Assembly (NCBI GenBank): GCA_001897995.1
Contig: MKRV01000253.1
Location: 1,164-42,816, forward strand
DNA length: 41,653 bases
Source: Alphaproteobacteria bacterium 65-37
Lineage (GTDB): Bacteria; Pseudomonadota; Alphaproteobacteria; Reyranellales; Reyranellaceae
Direction: 5' to 3'
Shown: positions 22,980 through 32,142 of the stretch, one piece after another
Numbering within the stretch: position 1 is the first letter of the stretch
Layout of the letters: each line of letters begins with the position of its first letter
Program-made: the position numbers and the translations under genes
Notes under the pieces: generated by a model
The model's database searches: none
Told to the model about the DNA's origin: nothing
The model's input: only the letters and a program-made list of their open reading frames with translations

Positions 22980-23981
22980 ATGACGACGAGACGTGGCCTC
23001 ATGCAGGGCCTCGTGCACGGTATGGCGGCCTCTGCCGCCGTTCTGGCCGGCAGCCGATCAGCCTTCGCAAGGCCCGATTATCCGACGAAGCAGGTCAAGG
23101 TGATCGCGCCCTTCGCTCCAGGCGCCGCCACCGACACCTGCGCACGCATCGTCGCGCAGCGGCTGGGCGAACGATGGGGCAAGCCGGTGATCGTGGAGAA
23201 CAAGGTCGGGGCATCCGGCGCGATCGGGGCGGCGGCTGTCGCGCAGGCCACCCCCGACGGCCACACCCTGCTGCTGGGAACGATCGGCACGAGCGCCACC
23301 AACGCCCACCTCATGCCCAACATGCCCTACGACACGCTGAACGACTTCACGCCGATCAGCCTTTTCGCCACCGTGGCGATGCTCGTGGTGGTCCATCCGA
23401 GCCAGCCCATTCACTCGATCGCCGAGCTGGTCGCTTACGCCGAGAAGAACCCCGGCAAGCTCAATTGCGGCACGGCGGGCATCGGCTCGTCGCCGCATCT
23501 CGCGGCCTTGCTGTTCGAGAGCCTCGCCAAGGTGCGTTTCGAGCATGTAGCCTATGCCGGTGTCGCTCCGATGATTCCCGATCTGCTGCAGAACCGCGTG
23601 AATGTCTCGCTGGGGGACGCGAGCTCGTTCCTGCCGCATGTCCGCAGCGGCGCCCTGAGGGCGATCGGCGTCACGACGGCCACGCGCTTTGAAGGCCTTC
23701 CCGAGGTGCCGACGGTCGCCGAGGCCGGCGTCAAAGGCTACGAGGCGTCGGCCTGGTACGGTGTTCTCGGTCCTGCCAGGATGCCCGCCGACATCGTGAG
23801 CAAGCTCAGCGGCGACATCGGCGCCATTGCCCGCTTGCCGGAGGTCAAGCAGCAACTGGCGCCGCTTGCCGCCGTCACGGTAGGCAGCACGTCGGCCGAG
23901 TTCGCGGGCTTCATCCGCACGGAGTACGATCGCTGGGGCAAGCTGATCCGCGACAGCGGGGTGCAAGTAAAGCCAAGCTAG
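22980..23981 (+). CDS. Tripartite tricarboxylate transporter (Bug/TctC) substrate-binding protein
   Basis: 333 residues. The N-terminus is a Tat-like or Sec-like signal with TRRGLMQ, a hydrophobic AASAAVLAG core and cleavage near AFA. The mature protein begins DYPTKQVKVIAPFAPGAATD, the hallmark of Bug receptors, with NKVGASGAIGAAAVA and DGHTLLLGT following. It then has GKLNCGTAGIGSSPHLA and EVPTVAEAG. Bug proteins bind carboxylates or amides in the periplasm. No TctAB membrane subunits lie here. It follows the dioxygenase by 23 bases (AACCGGAGGAAG before the ATG), so both are probably induced together. Confidence 0.9.
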   Translation: MTTRRGLMQGLVHGMAASAAVLAGSRSAFARPDYPTKQVKVIAPFAPGAATDTCARIVAQRLGERWGKPVIVENKVGASGAIGAAAVAQATPDGHTLLLGTIGTSATNAHLMPNMPYDTLNDFTPISLFATVAMLVVVHPSQPIHSIAELVAYAEKNPGKLNCGTAGIGSSPHLAALLFESLAKVRFEHVAYAGVAPMIPDLLQNRVNVSLGDASSFLPHVRSGALRAIGVTTATRFEGLPEVPTVAEAGVKGYEASAWYGVLGPARMPADIVSKLSGDIGAIARLPEVKQQLAPLAAVTVGSTSAEFAGFIRTEYDRWGKLIRDSGVQVKPS

Positions 23982-24014
23982 CTGGGTATCTTCGCCCTGC
24001 CAGCACGCCGCGAC

Positions 24015-24031
24015 GCCGTCGTCTAGACGGC
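24015..24031. terminator. Hairpin at a convergent gene end
   Basis: GCCGTC (24015-24020) and GACGGC (24026-24031) form a 6-bp stem with a GTCTA loop. It overlaps the stop codon of the uracil-DNA glycosylase gene, downstream of the Bug receptor gene. No U-tract; weak call. Confidence 0.3.
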
Positions 24032-24883
24032 AAGCTCCTTCAGACGCTTCTGCAGCGACAGGAGATCCCACCAGCTTTGCCGCTTGCTGGCCGGCGTGCG
24101 CAACAGATAGGCGGGATGGAAGGTCGGCAGGGTCGGCACCTCGGTGCCGTCGTCGAGGCGGAGCGTCGTCCATTTGCCGCGCAGCCGCGTGATGCCCTCG
24201 GTCGTGTCGAGCACGGCCTTCACGGCGGTGCCGCCGGCCAGCACCAGGAGCTTGGGCCGCGCGAGCTCGATATGGCGGCGGGTGAAGGCGAGGCAGATCG
24301 CCTGTTCCGCCAAGGTGGGCGTGCGATTGCCGGGCGGACGCCAGAAGAGAATGTTGGTGATGTAGAGGTCGCGCTCGCGGCTCATGCCGATGGCGTCGAA
24401 CATGCGGTCCATGAGCTGGCCGCTGACGCCGACGAACGGCTTGCCCAGGCGATCCTCGTCGGCGCCGGGCGCCTCGCCCACGATCATCACCGGGGAGCCG
24501 ACGACGCCGTCGGCGAACACGGTGTTCTTGGCCGTACGCTTTAGCGCACAGCCTTCGAAGGCGCGTACGGCGACCTCGAGCTCGGCGATGCTGGTCGCCT
24601 GGCGCGCCACTTCGCGCGCATCCTCGACCAGCTGCGGCGATTCGAGCGGCACCGGCGGACGCGGCTGCAGGATAGGCGCAGGCCGCAAAGGTGTCGGGGC
24701 CTGCGGTGCGGCGGTCGCGGGGCCGGCAGGGACCGCGGTGGGCGGCACTGGCACGGCAGCGGCAGGCGGCGGCAAGGCGAAGCGGTCGATCGCCTCCTCG
24801 CCGATCGCCTCGTCGAGCCCCTGCTCGACATACCAGCGCAGGAGGGCGGCCGCTTCGTTGGGTGCCAGCGACAGCTCCGTCAT
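24023..24883 (-). CDS. Uracil-DNA glycosylase superfamily protein, family-4-like
   Basis: About 286 residues; it removes uracil from DNA. The N-terminal region is helical, then a Pro/Ala-rich linker (about residues 37-85) leads to the catalytic domain: VMIVGEAPGADEDRLGKPFVG (split motif A), ITNILFWRPPGNR, LVLAGGTAVKAVL and the C-terminal FHPAYLLRTPASKR. Family 4 enzymes use four Cys for a [4Fe-4S] cluster. Here only two remain (in EGCALK and AICLAF), while the partner positions are Phe and Trp, so the cluster is probably absent. ATG 24883 (MTELSLAPNEAAAL) is preferred over 24919. It follows the MetX-like gene by 39 bases. Confidence 0.85.
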   Translation of the reverse strand: MTELSLAPNEAAALLRWYVEQGLDEAIGEEAIDRFALPPPAAAVPVPPTAVPAGPATAAPQAPTPLRPAPILQPRPPVPLESPQLVEDAREVARQATSIAELEVAVRAFEGCALKRTAKNTVFADGVVGSPVMIVGEAPGADEDRLGKPFVGVSGQLMDRMFDAIGMSRERDLYITNILFWRPPGNRTPTLAEQAICLAFTRRHIELARPKLLVLAGGTAVKAVLDTTEGITRLRGKWTTLRLDDGTEVPTLPTFHPAYLLRTPASKRQSWWDLLSLQKRLKELAV

Positions 24884-24922
24884 GGCGGGCTGTTCACGAT
24901 CAAGAGCCTCACGCCCCATTCC

Positions 24923-25990
24923 TCATGACAGGCGCCTCAGGAAGGCCCCGAGGATCGGCGCCCAGAGGGCGGCATCGGCGTGGCTCGCCATATGGCCCTT
25001 GTCGGTGGGCAGCTCGACATAGGTGACGTCGATCCCGGCCTTGCGCATGTCGCTGACATAGGCCGGCGACAGCGCGATGTCGAACAGCTTGTCGGTCGGC
25101 GACTGCACATAGAGGATCTTGGTGCCCTTGAGCTTGGCGTAGTCGCCGGTGACGTCGATCGTACCGATCGCCTTGCGCAGCACGACCATCGAATGGCCGT
25201 CATAGATCTTCGACCAGGCCTGAGCGTTGGCGCGGATCGCCGCCTCGCGGGCCTTGGGATCGGGCATGGTCTCGGCCAGGATCTCGTTCTGGCCGTAGCT
25301 CATCAGGGTCTCGAAGCGGATCTCCTCGAGCGTGCGCGCGATGCCGCCATTGTCGTAGTACCAGCCGCCGTTCCAGTTGGGATCAGACGCCAGCCGCGCC
25401 TGCAGGCTCTCCAGCCGGTCCAACCCGCCCGGGGAGCGCGGCGCCGTGACCGACGGCACGATCGCCTTCATGAAGCCGGGATACGAGGCGGCCCACTGGA
25501 ACGACTGGAATCCGCCCATCGAAGGGCCGATCACCGCCACCAGGCTCTTCAGTCCGAGCGAATCGACCAGCAGCTTCTGGCTGGCCACGATGTCGCGCAT
25601 CGTGATGTCGGGGAATGTCGGGCCGTAGGGCTTGCCGGTGCGGGGATCGGTACAGTTCGGTCCGGAACTGCCATGCGCCGAACCGAGCGCGTTCACCGAG
25701 ACGACGAAATGGCGGTTCGTGTCGATCGCCTTGCCGGGGCCGATCAGGCCGTCGAACCAGCCGGGCGATCCCTCGGGAACGCCCCGTCCTTGCTTGCCCG
25801 GCGCATTTTTGCCCGCTGCGTGATGGCTCGATGTGTAGCCATGGACCACGAGAATGGCGTTGTCCTTCGCCGGCGCGAGGCTGCCGTAGGTCTCGTAGGC
25901 GAGCTCGAGAACAGGCAGTGTGACGCCGCTTTCGAGCCGGAAATCCCGGGCAGAAAAGGTCTTGCTCTCGATTCCGGTCAACTCTGCCAC
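24923..25990 (-). CDS. Alpha/beta-hydrolase of the homoserine O-acetyltransferase (MetX) family
   Basis: 355 residues. Residues ~20-35 (ESGVTLPVLELAYETYG) match the MetX entry strand. They are followed by VVHGYTSSHHAAG, NALGSAHGSSGPNCTDP, the nucleophile elbow GPSMGGFQSFQWA, the late Asp in QSPTDKLFD and the His in DKGHMASHAD. MetX acetylates or succinylates homoserine, but the family includes other acyltransferases and hydrolases. The GPSMGG elbow in place of the more usual G-x-S-x-G context, and the absence of met genes, leave the substrate open. It is divergent from ETF-QO with a 118-base gap. Confidence 0.8.
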   Translation of the reverse strand: MAELTGIESKTFSARDFRLESGVTLPVLELAYETYGSLAPAKDNAILVVHGYTSSHHAAGKNAPGKQGRGVPEGSPGWFDGLIGPGKAIDTNRHFVVSVNALGSAHGSSGPNCTDPRTGKPYGPTFPDITMRDIVASQKLLVDSLGLKSLVAVIGPSMGGFQSFQWAASYPGFMKAIVPSVTAPRSPGGLDRLESLQARLASDPNWNGGWYYDNGGIARTLEEIRFETLMSYGQNEILAETMPDPKAREAAIRANAQAWSKIYDGHSMVVLRKAIGTIDVTGDYAKLKGTKILYVQSPTDKLFDIALSPAYVSDMRKAGIDVTYVELPTDKGHMASHADAALWAPILGAFLRRLS

Positions 25991-26108
25991 GGGAATTCCC
26001 CCTTTGAGCGGGTGGCGATCCTGCCCCCGACAGGCTATCTAGAATCGAAGGATCGCCGTCGTACAGACGGGCGTCCACCGGGAAAAGGCACTGCAGAGCG
26101 AGACAGGT

Positions 26109-27764
26109 ATGACGCGCGAGGCGATGGAATATGACGTTGTGGTCGTGGGCGGCGGCCCGGCGGGGCTGTCGGCGGCGATCCGCCTGAAGCAGCTTGCTGC
26201 CGAGCGCAACCATGAAGTGTCGGTCTGCCTCATCGAGAAGGGCTCGGAGATCGGCGCCCACATCCTGTCGGGCGCCGTGGTCGACCCGATCGGCATCAAC
26301 GAGCTCATTCCCGACTGGAAGGAAAAGGGCGCGCCGCTCGAGACCCAGGTCACCGACGACCAGTTCCTGTTCCTGACCAAGGGCGGCTCCTACCGCTTCC
26401 CCAACTTCCTGCTGCCGCGGCTGATGAACAACCACGGCAACTACATCGTCAGCTTGGGCGACGTCTGCCGCTGGCTCGGCCAGCAGGCCGAGGCGCTGGG
26501 CGTCGAGATCTATCCGGGCTTCGCAGCCGCCGAGGTGCTCTACAACGACGACGGCTCGGTGAAGGGCGTCGCCACGGGCGACATGGGCATCGGCAAGGAC
26601 GGCCAGCACAAGGACAGCTACACGCCGGGCATGGAGTTGCATGCTAAGTACACCTTGATCGCCGAGGGTGTGCGCGGCTCGCTGGCCAAGCAGCTGATGG
26701 AAAAGTTCGACCTGCGCGACGACGTCGATCCGCAGAAGTTCGGGATCGGCCTCAAGGAACTCTGGCAGGTCGATCCGGCCAATTTCCGCAAGGGCCTGGT
26801 CGTGCATTCCCAGGGCTGGCCGCTGTCGGAGAGCGGCAGTTCGGGCGGCTCCTTCATGTATCATTTCGGCGAGAACCTGGTGTCGATCGGCCTGGTGGTG
26901 CATCTCTCCTACGAGAATCCCTACCTTTCGCCGTTCGACGAATTCCAGCGCTTCAAGACGCATCCCGACGTCGCCAAGTACCTCAAGGGCGGCAAGCGCC
27001 TGGCCTACGGTGCACGCGCCATCAACGAAGGCGGGCTGCAGTCGGTGCCGAAGCTCACCTTCCCCGGCGGCGCGCTGATCGGCTGCTCGGCCGGCTTCGT
27101 CAATGTGCCGCGCATCAAGGGCAGCCATAACGCGGTGAAGAGCGGTATGCTAGCTGCCGAATCGGCCTTCGAGGCGCTGGTTGCCGGCAAGACCGGTGGC
27201 GACGAGCTGATCGCCTATCCGGTGAAGCTCAAGGCGTCGTGGGTCTGGAAGGACCTCGAGAAGGTACGCAACGTGAAGCCTGCGCTGAAGTGGGGCACGA
27301 CGCTCGGCACCCTGTACGGCGGCATGGACATGTGGCTGCACGATCTTGGCATTCGCGTGCCCTGGACGCTGCACCACCATCAGGCCGACCATGAAACCCT
27401 GCGGCCGGCCAGTGAATTCCAGCCGATCCAGTATCCCAAGCCGGACGGCGTGCTCTCCTTCGACAAGCTGTCCTCGGTGTTCCTCTCCAACACCAATCAC
27501 GAAGAGGATCAGCCGGTTCATCTCAAGCTGCGCGATCCGTCGATTCCGATTGCCGTGAACCTGCCGCTCTATGCCGAGCCGGCGCAGCGCTACTGCCCGG
27601 CTGGCGTCTACGAGGTGGTGACGGCCGACAACGGCCAGCCGCGCTTCCAGATCAACGCGCAGAATTGCGTGCACTGCAAGACGTGCGACATCAAGGATCC
27701 TGCCCAGAACATCGACTGGTCCGTGCCCGAAGGCGGCGGCGGACCGAACTATCCCAACATGTGA
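26109..27764 (+). CDS. Electron transfer flavoprotein-ubiquinone oxidoreductase (ETF-QO)
   Basis: A 551-residue monotopic membrane enzyme passing electrons from ETF (fatty acid and amino acid oxidation) to ubiquinone. The FAD-binding [16 protein letters not shown] begins at residue ~10, [13 protein letters not shown] follows, and [16 protein letters not shown] is in the middle. The C-terminal [4Fe-4S] ligands are Cys496 (YCPAGVYEV), Cys520, Cys523 and Cys526 ([13 protein letters not shown]). Length and domain order match the human enzyme. It would serve the acyl-CoA dehydrogenases implied by this genome's many CoA enzymes. The TPR gene starts 5 bases after its stop. Confidence 0.95.
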   Translation: MTREAMEYDVVVVGGGPAGLSAAIRLKQLAAERNHEVSVCLIEKGSEIGAHILSGAVVDPIGINELIPDWKEKGAPLETQVTDDQFLFLTKGGSYRFPNFLLPRLMNNHGNYIVSLGDVCRWLGQQAEALGVEIYPGFAAAEVLYNDDGSVKGVATGDMGIGKDGQHKDSYTPGMELHAKYTLIAEGVRGSLAKQLMEKFDLRDDVDPQKFGIGLKELWQVDPANFRKGLVVHSQGWPLSESGSSGGSFMYHFGENLVSIGLVVHLSYENPYLSPFDEFQRFKTHPDVAKYLKGGKRLAYGARAINEGGLQSVPKLTFPGGALIGCSAGFVNVPRIKGSHNAVKSGMLAAESAFEALVAGKTGGDELIAYPVKLKASWVWKDLEKVRNVKPALKWGTTLGTLYGGMDMWLHDLGIRVPWTLHHHQADHETLRPASEFQPIQYPKPDGVLSFDKLSSVFLSNTNHEEDQPVHLKLRDPSIPIAVNLPLYAEPAQRYCPAGVYEVVTADNGQPRFQINAQNCVHCKTCDIKDPAQNIDWSVPEGGGGPNYPNM

Positions 27765-27769
27765 GACGC

Positions 27770-29542
27770 ATGCGACGCATCTCCCTCGCGCTCCTTTCAA
27801 CGGCGCTGCTGTCCATCCTCCCGCTGGCCGGCAACGCCCAGCAAGGCAACCGGCCGCAGGCCAAGCCGCCGGCCCAGGCGCAACCGGGCGGGCGGCTGCA
27901 GCCGATTTCGCTGGCCGGCCGCTATCTCGCAGCCCGCGTCGGCGAGCAGGACCACGACTACGACACCGCAGCGGACCAGATGGATCTGGCGCTTGCGCTG
28001 ACGCCCAACGATCCGGAGATGATCTACGCGGCCTTCCGGCTGCGGGTCTATGCCGGCCGCATCGATCAGGCCGCACAGCTGGCGCCGGCGGTGCTGGCGA
28101 CGCGCCCGGGCGACGGCTTCGCCAACCTCGTGCTCGCCGTCGAAGCGATCAAGAAGGGCGACTATCGCGCCGCCGAGCGGCAGCTTGGCCGGATCGGACC
28201 GGAGAACCAGCTCGGCGCGCTGCGCGAGTTCGTTCTGGCCTGGTTGAAGGCCGGCGAGAAGGACTACGCGGCGGCGCGCGCCCATCTGGCGCGCCTCAAG
28301 CCCGCCGCCGGCGAGCGCTCGGAAGCCCCGACGTTGGTGATCGAAGCGCAGATCGACGAGCTGGCCGGCGACAAGGCCGCCGCCGAGGCGAAGTACCGCC
28401 GCGCCGCGTCGCTCGATCGCACCGGGCTGCGCACGACCCTGGCGGTGGCCGAAGGGCTGCGCCGGCTCGGCAAGGATGCCGACGCCCGTGAGCTGCTGAA
28501 GACCTATGGCGAGAAGTACAGCGACGCCGTGGTGGTCGATGCGCTGATCGCGCCCAATGCGCCGATGCCCAAGCCGCCGTCACCGGCCGCCGGCATCGCG
28601 GAGATCCTGTTCGACATCGGCGGCATCCTGGCATCCGACCAGCGCAACCAGCGGGCCGACCTTGCGCTGATCTTCTACCAGCTCGCCGCCAGCCTGAAGC
28701 CCGACCAGGATTTCGCCTGGTTGATGATTGCAGGCCTCTACGAGCAGTTTCAGCAGACACCGAAGGCGGTGGCGGCGCTGAACAAGATCGGCCCCAACTC
28801 GCCGCTCTACTGGCAGGCGCGGCTCCGCACCGCCGCCCTCGACGCCCAGGAAGACAAGCTCGATCAGGCGATCAGCCGCTTGCGCGCCCTGGTGGCGGAG
28901 AAGCCGGCGCGCTGGGACGCGGCCCTTACGCTGGCCGACCTGCTGCGGACGAAGGAGCGCTATGCCGACGCGGTCGCCGCTTATGACACGGTGATCTCGC
29001 GCCTGCGCAATCCCGAGGAGCGTCACTGGCAGATCTATTTCGGCCGCGGCATTGCGCTCGAGCGCACCAAGCAGTGGCCGAAGGCCGAGGCCGACATGAA
29101 AAAGGCGCTCGAACTCTCGCCAGAGCAGCCCTACGTGCTGAACTATCTCGGCTACAGCTGGATCGACCAGGGGATGAAGCTCGACGAAGGCATGAAGATG
29201 CTGGAGCGGGCGACCGAACTGCGTCCTGACGACGGGTCGATCACCGACAGCGTCGGCTGGGCCTTCTATCGCCTCGGCCAATTCGACAAGGCGGTCGACT
29301 GGCTGGAGCGCGCCACCGAGCAGAAGGGCGACGACGCCACCATCGCCGAGCATCTCGGTGACGCCTACTGGCATGTTGGGCGTCGCCGCGAGGCGCGCTT
29401 CCAGTGGGAGCGCGCGTTGAACCAGAAGCCCGACAAGGATCGCCTGTCGGTGCTCAAGGACAAGCTCGCTAATGGGCTCAATCCCGGCAACGACAAGCCG
29501 ACGGTCTACGAGAAGGCCGCCGACTCCAAGCAGGGCGGCTGA
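27770..29542 (+). CDS. Exported tetratricopeptide-repeat protein
   Basis: 590 residues. The signal peptide MRRISLALLSTALLSILPLA ends near GNAQ, followed by a Pro/Gln-rich linker and then TPR helices through most of the chain. Clear repeats include DYDTAADQMDLALALTPNDP, KAEADMKKALELSPEQP and LDEGMKMLERATELRPDDG, and WLERATEQKGDDATIAEHLG near the C-terminus. It is probably periplasmic or outer-membrane-associated and a protein-interaction scaffold; the precise role is unknown. ATG 27770 lies 5 bases after the ETF-QO stop and the gene precedes ispE by 7 bases, so all three may be co-transcribed. Confidence 0.85.
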   Translation: MRRISLALLSTALLSILPLAGNAQQGNRPQAKPPAQAQPGGRLQPISLAGRYLAARVGEQDHDYDTAADQMDLALALTPNDPEMIYAAFRLRVYAGRIDQAAQLAPAVLATRPGDGFANLVLAVEAIKKGDYRAAERQLGRIGPENQLGALREFVLAWLKAGEKDYAAARAHLARLKPAAGERSEAPTLVIEAQIDELAGDKAAAEAKYRRAASLDRTGLRTTLAVAEGLRRLGKDADARELLKTYGEKYSDAVVVDALIAPNAPMPKPPSPAAGIAEILFDIGGILASDQRNQRADLALIFYQLAASLKPDQDFAWLMIAGLYEQFQQTPKAVAALNKIGPNSPLYWQARLRTAALDAQEDKLDQAISRLRALVAEKPARWDAALTLADLLRTKERYADAVAAYDTVISRLRNPEERHWQIYFGRGIALERTKQWPKAEADMKKALELSPEQPYVLNYLGYSWIDQGMKLDEGMKMLERATELRPDDGSITDSVGWAFYRLGQFDKAVDWLERATEQKGDDATIAEHLGDAYWHVGRRREARFQWERALNQKPDKDRLSVLKDKLANGLNPGNDKPTVYEKAADSKQGG

Positions 29543-29549
29543 TCGCGCA

Positions 29550-30392
29550 GTGCCGCTCGCCCGAGCGAAGGTCAATCTCTGGTTGAATGTCGTCGGCCGC
29601 CGTGCCGACGGCTACCATTTGCTCGACTCGCTGGTGGCCTTCACCGACCTCGCCGACGAGGTCGAGGTGGCTGCCGCGTCCGATCTCTCTCTCGACGTGA
29701 CGGGGCCGGGAACGGCAGCCCTGCAAGGCGAGACCGACAATCTCGTGCTGCGAGCGGCGCGCCTGCTGGCCGGTCGCGCGGGGCTGGCGCCGCGGGTGGC
29801 GCTGCGTCTCTTCAAGCGCATTCCGGTGGCGGCAGGGCTCGGCGGTGGGTCGGCCGATGCCGCGGCAGCCCTGCGGGCGCTGATCGAGCTGTGGCGCGTG
29901 GCGATGCCCGAGGAAGAGCTGTTCGATCTGGCGGCCGAGCTCGGCGCCGACGTGCCGATGTGCCTGGCCGGCCGGCCGGCCTTGGTCTCGGGGATCGGTG
30001 AGCGCCTGGCGCCGGCACCGCGCCTGCCAGATTGTGCGATCCTGCTGGTCAATCCCGGCCTGCCGCTGCCGACGCCTAAGGTCTTTGGGGCTCGGCGCGG
30101 CGCCTTCTCGGCCGAGCGACCTGCGCCGGGCGCTTGGGACGATCTCGAGGCCTTCGGGCACGACCTCGCGCAGCGCGGCAACGATCTCACCGACGCGGCG
30201 GTTTCCTTGCGGCCGGAGATCGCTGACGTCCTGCAGGCGCTGACAAGCAGCGAGGGTGTGATTCATGCCGCCATGAGCGGCAGCGGCGCTACCTGCTTTG
30301 GTCTCTATCGCACGGTGACCGCGGCGGAGCGCGCGGCTTCGGGTCTGCCGACGGTTTGGTGGCGCCACGCCGGTCGACTGATCACAAACTGA
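29550..30392 (+). CDS. ispE: 4-(cytidine 5'-diphospho)-2-C-methyl-D-erythritol kinase IspE
   Basis: A 280-residue GHMP kinase of the DXP isoprenoid pathway. The N-terminal segment is ARAKVNLWLNVVGRRADGYH, with the conserved Lys and the HxL that binds substrate. The ATP loop is PVAAGLGGGSADAAAALRAL, then ELGADVPMCLAG with the catalytic Asp. The C-terminal glycine-rich MSGSGATCFGL completes the fold. The start is taken as GTG 29550, seven bases after the TPR stop, giving the normal family length; an in-frame ATG at 29472 would overlap the TPR gene. It is convergent with the Sel1 protein gene. Confidence 0.93.
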   Translation: MPLARAKVNLWLNVVGRRADGYHLLDSLVAFTDLADEVEVAAASDLSLDVTGPGTAALQGETDNLVLRAARLLAGRAGLAPRVALRLFKRIPVAAGLGGGSADAAAALRALIELWRVAMPEEELFDLAAELGADVPMCLAGRPALVSGIGERLAPAPRLPDCAILLVNPGLPLPTPKVFGARRGAFSAERPAPGAWDDLEAFGHDLAQRGNDLTDAAVSLRPEIADVLQALTSSEGVIHAAMSGSGATCFGLYRTVTAAERAASGLPTVWWRHAGRLITN

Positions 30393-30395
30393 CAG

Positions 30396-30418
30396 CGCCA
30401 GACGGTCAGGGGCTGGCG
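30396..30418. terminator. Inverted repeat at the ispE / Sel1-protein convergent junction
   Basis: CGCCAG (30396-30401) and CTGGCG (30413-30418) could form a 6-bp stem with an 11-base loop just past the ispE stop. Weak by length and without a U-tract. Confidence 0.25.
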
Positions 30419-32142
30419 GCTGCCCCGCTTTGCCGCTTGTCCTTCAGCGAATCGAACAGCGCCTTGCTCGGTTCGCCGGTGATGCGCAGGCCGGCCGATC
30501 TTTCATAGTCGCGAATGGCCGTGCGCGTGACCGGCCCCAGCATGCCGTCGGGCACGTCGCGCAGCAGATTGAGTTCGACCAGCAGCATCTGCACGGCCTT
30601 GATCTGATCGGCCGCCGCGGCCGGCCAAGCGGCGTCCGCCGGCACGGTGGGGCGCACGATGTCCGCCGAAGTCGGCGGCGGTGGTGGCGCCTCGGGCTTG
30701 CCGAGGTCGATGGTCCCGGCCGGACGTTCGGTCTTGGCTTCCGGCGCCGGAGCATCGGTTTTGTTGTCGGCCTTGCTGTCAGCCTTGCCGTCAGTCTTCG
30801 AGGGCAGCGGCAGGGGAGAGTTGGAGACGACGTCGCGGTTGGCGAGGGCGACGCGCATCAGCGCGTAGAGCTCCTTGCTGGGCTCGCCGGTTTCGCGCAG
30901 GCCGGCTTTCTTCTGGAAGGCGCGGATCGCCGTGCGTGTCATCGGTCCGATCGCACCATCCGGCGCATCGCGCAGCAGCTTGAGGTCGAACAGCTGCTGC
31001 TGAATGGCCTTGACCTGCTCGACCTGGCCTTGTGGCCAGCCTGGCGGATCGACGTCGGCGATCTGCGGTGCCGACGGCGCGAGACCGGCGGCTTGCGGCA
31101 GCGAGGCAGGTTTGGGCGGCTGCAGGGCTTCGACAATCTGGCGGAATTCGTCCTGGCCGACCTGCTGGGCGCGCTCCAGCTCCAGCGGTGTCAGCAGACG
31201 CTGCAAGGTCTGCGCACGCTGTCCCGACGTTTTGGACAAAGGCGTCTCCTCGCCCTTGTTCATCTGGCGGTCAAGTTCGGCGGCAATCGTGAACCAGGCC
31301 AGCGCGGCCGCCTGGTCCTTAGGCGCGGCATCGCCACGCTCGTAGATGTCGCCCAGGGTGAACATCGAGCCGACCATGCCCTGGCGTGCGGCCGAGCGCA
31401 GCAGTTCGACGGCTTCCTTGCCGTTGCGCGCCGCGCCCTTGCCGTCGCGCAACAACAAAGCAAGGTTGTGCTTGGCCATCGGCAGGTCGGCGGCGACGGC
31501 CTTGCGATACCATTCGATGGCCTTGCTGGAATCGCGCTCGACCACGAAGCCGCGTTCGTACATCACGCCGACATTGAAGGCCGCCTGACTGGAGCCGGCC
31601 TGCGCAGCCCGCATTAGCCAGCCGGCACCGGCCTGCGGGTCCTTGGTGACGCCCACGCCCTGCAGCAGTCGCCGCGCCAGCTCTTCCATGGCCAGGGTTT
31701 CGCTGGCCTCCGCGCGCGATCGCACGTCGCCGATCGACAAGGCTTCCCAGTCGACCTTGGTTTCGGGTTTGGCTGACGCGGCCTTCGCGTCGGCCGGCTT
31801 TGCATCGCCGGATTTGGCGTCGCCGGATTTGGCATCGCCTGATTTCGCATCAGCGGGCTTGGAGTCGGGCGGCTTGATCTCGCTGGCGGCCGTCGTGCCG
31901 AAGTCGGCGCTGGTCGGCGGCGGCGGTGCCGTGAGGGGCGGGTCGACCGTGGCCGTCGAGGAGGCCGGTGGTTCGGCGGCCTTGGCGGCCGTCGACGCAA
32001 TGTCGTCGCCGGTCGGATTGCCGGCCGGCCGCGTCAGCCAGACGGCCGCCGCGGCGGCAGCCACGAGCGCGAGCGCCGTGCCGGCGAGGATCGCTGGACG
32101 CTTGAGCAGAGGAGGGGAGGGCCGGTCCGGGCTTCCGGTCAT
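30406..32142 (-). CDS. Single-pass membrane protein with Sel1 repeats and two peptidoglycan-binding domains
   Basis: 578 residues. Residues 1-15 are cytosolic and basic, 16-37 are a transmembrane segment (ILAGTALALVAAAAAAVWL), and 38-125 are a disordered Pro/Ala/Lys linker with tandem DAKSG units. Sel1-like repeats run from about 168 to 290 (WLMRAAQAGSSQAAFNVGVM, YERGFVVERDSSKAIEWYRK). Two PG_binding_1 domains follow, at about 375-430 and 515-568, each with LRD-x-PDG-x-(I/L)GP-x-TRTAIR and ending TGEPSK. It is probably anchored in the inner membrane and contacts peptidoglycan. The duplicated binding domains are separated by a second low-complexity linker. It overlaps ctaA by 4 bases. Confidence 0.85.
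   Translation of the reverse strand: MTGSPDRPSPPLLKRPAILAGTALALVAAAAAAVWLTRPAGNPTGDDIASTAAKAAEPPASSTATVDPPLTAPPPPTSADFGTTAASEIKPPDSKPADAKSGDAKSGDAKSGDAKPADAKAASAKPETKVDWEALSIGDVRSRAEASETLAMEELARRLLQGVGVTKDPQAGAGWLMRAAQAGSSQAAFNVGVMYERGFVVERDSSKAIEWYRKAVAADLPMAKHNLALLLRDGKGAARNGKEAVELLRSAARQGMVGSMFTLGDIYERGDAAPKDQAAALAWFTIAAELDRQMNKGEETPLSKTSGQRAQTLQRLLTPLELERAQQVGQDEFRQIVEALQPPKPASLPQAAGLAPSAPQIADVDPPGWPQGQVEQVKAIQQQLFDLKLLRDAPDGAIGPMTRTAIRAFQKKAGLRETGEPSKELYALMRVALANRDVVSNSPLPLPSKTDGKADSKADNKTDAPAPEAKTERPAGTIDLGKPEAPPPPPTSADIVRPTVPADAAWPAAAADQIKAVQMLLVELNLLRDVPDGMLGPVTRTAIRDYERSAGLRITGEPSKALFDSLKDKRQSGAAASP
31783..31857 (-). repeat. 15-bp tandem repeat encoding DAKSG/PADAK pentapeptides
   Basis: Five consecutive 15-base units encode PADAK, SGDAK, SGDAK, SGDAK and PADAK in the periplasmic linker of the Sel1 protein (residues 96-120). 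The three central units are nearly identical at DNA level, so copy number may vary by slippage. Confidence 0.75.

Noticed and set aside
25383..27128. 581-residue minus-strand open frame over ETF-QO and the MetX-like gene
   Set aside because: It covers parts of two real genes and their promoter gap; no motif support.
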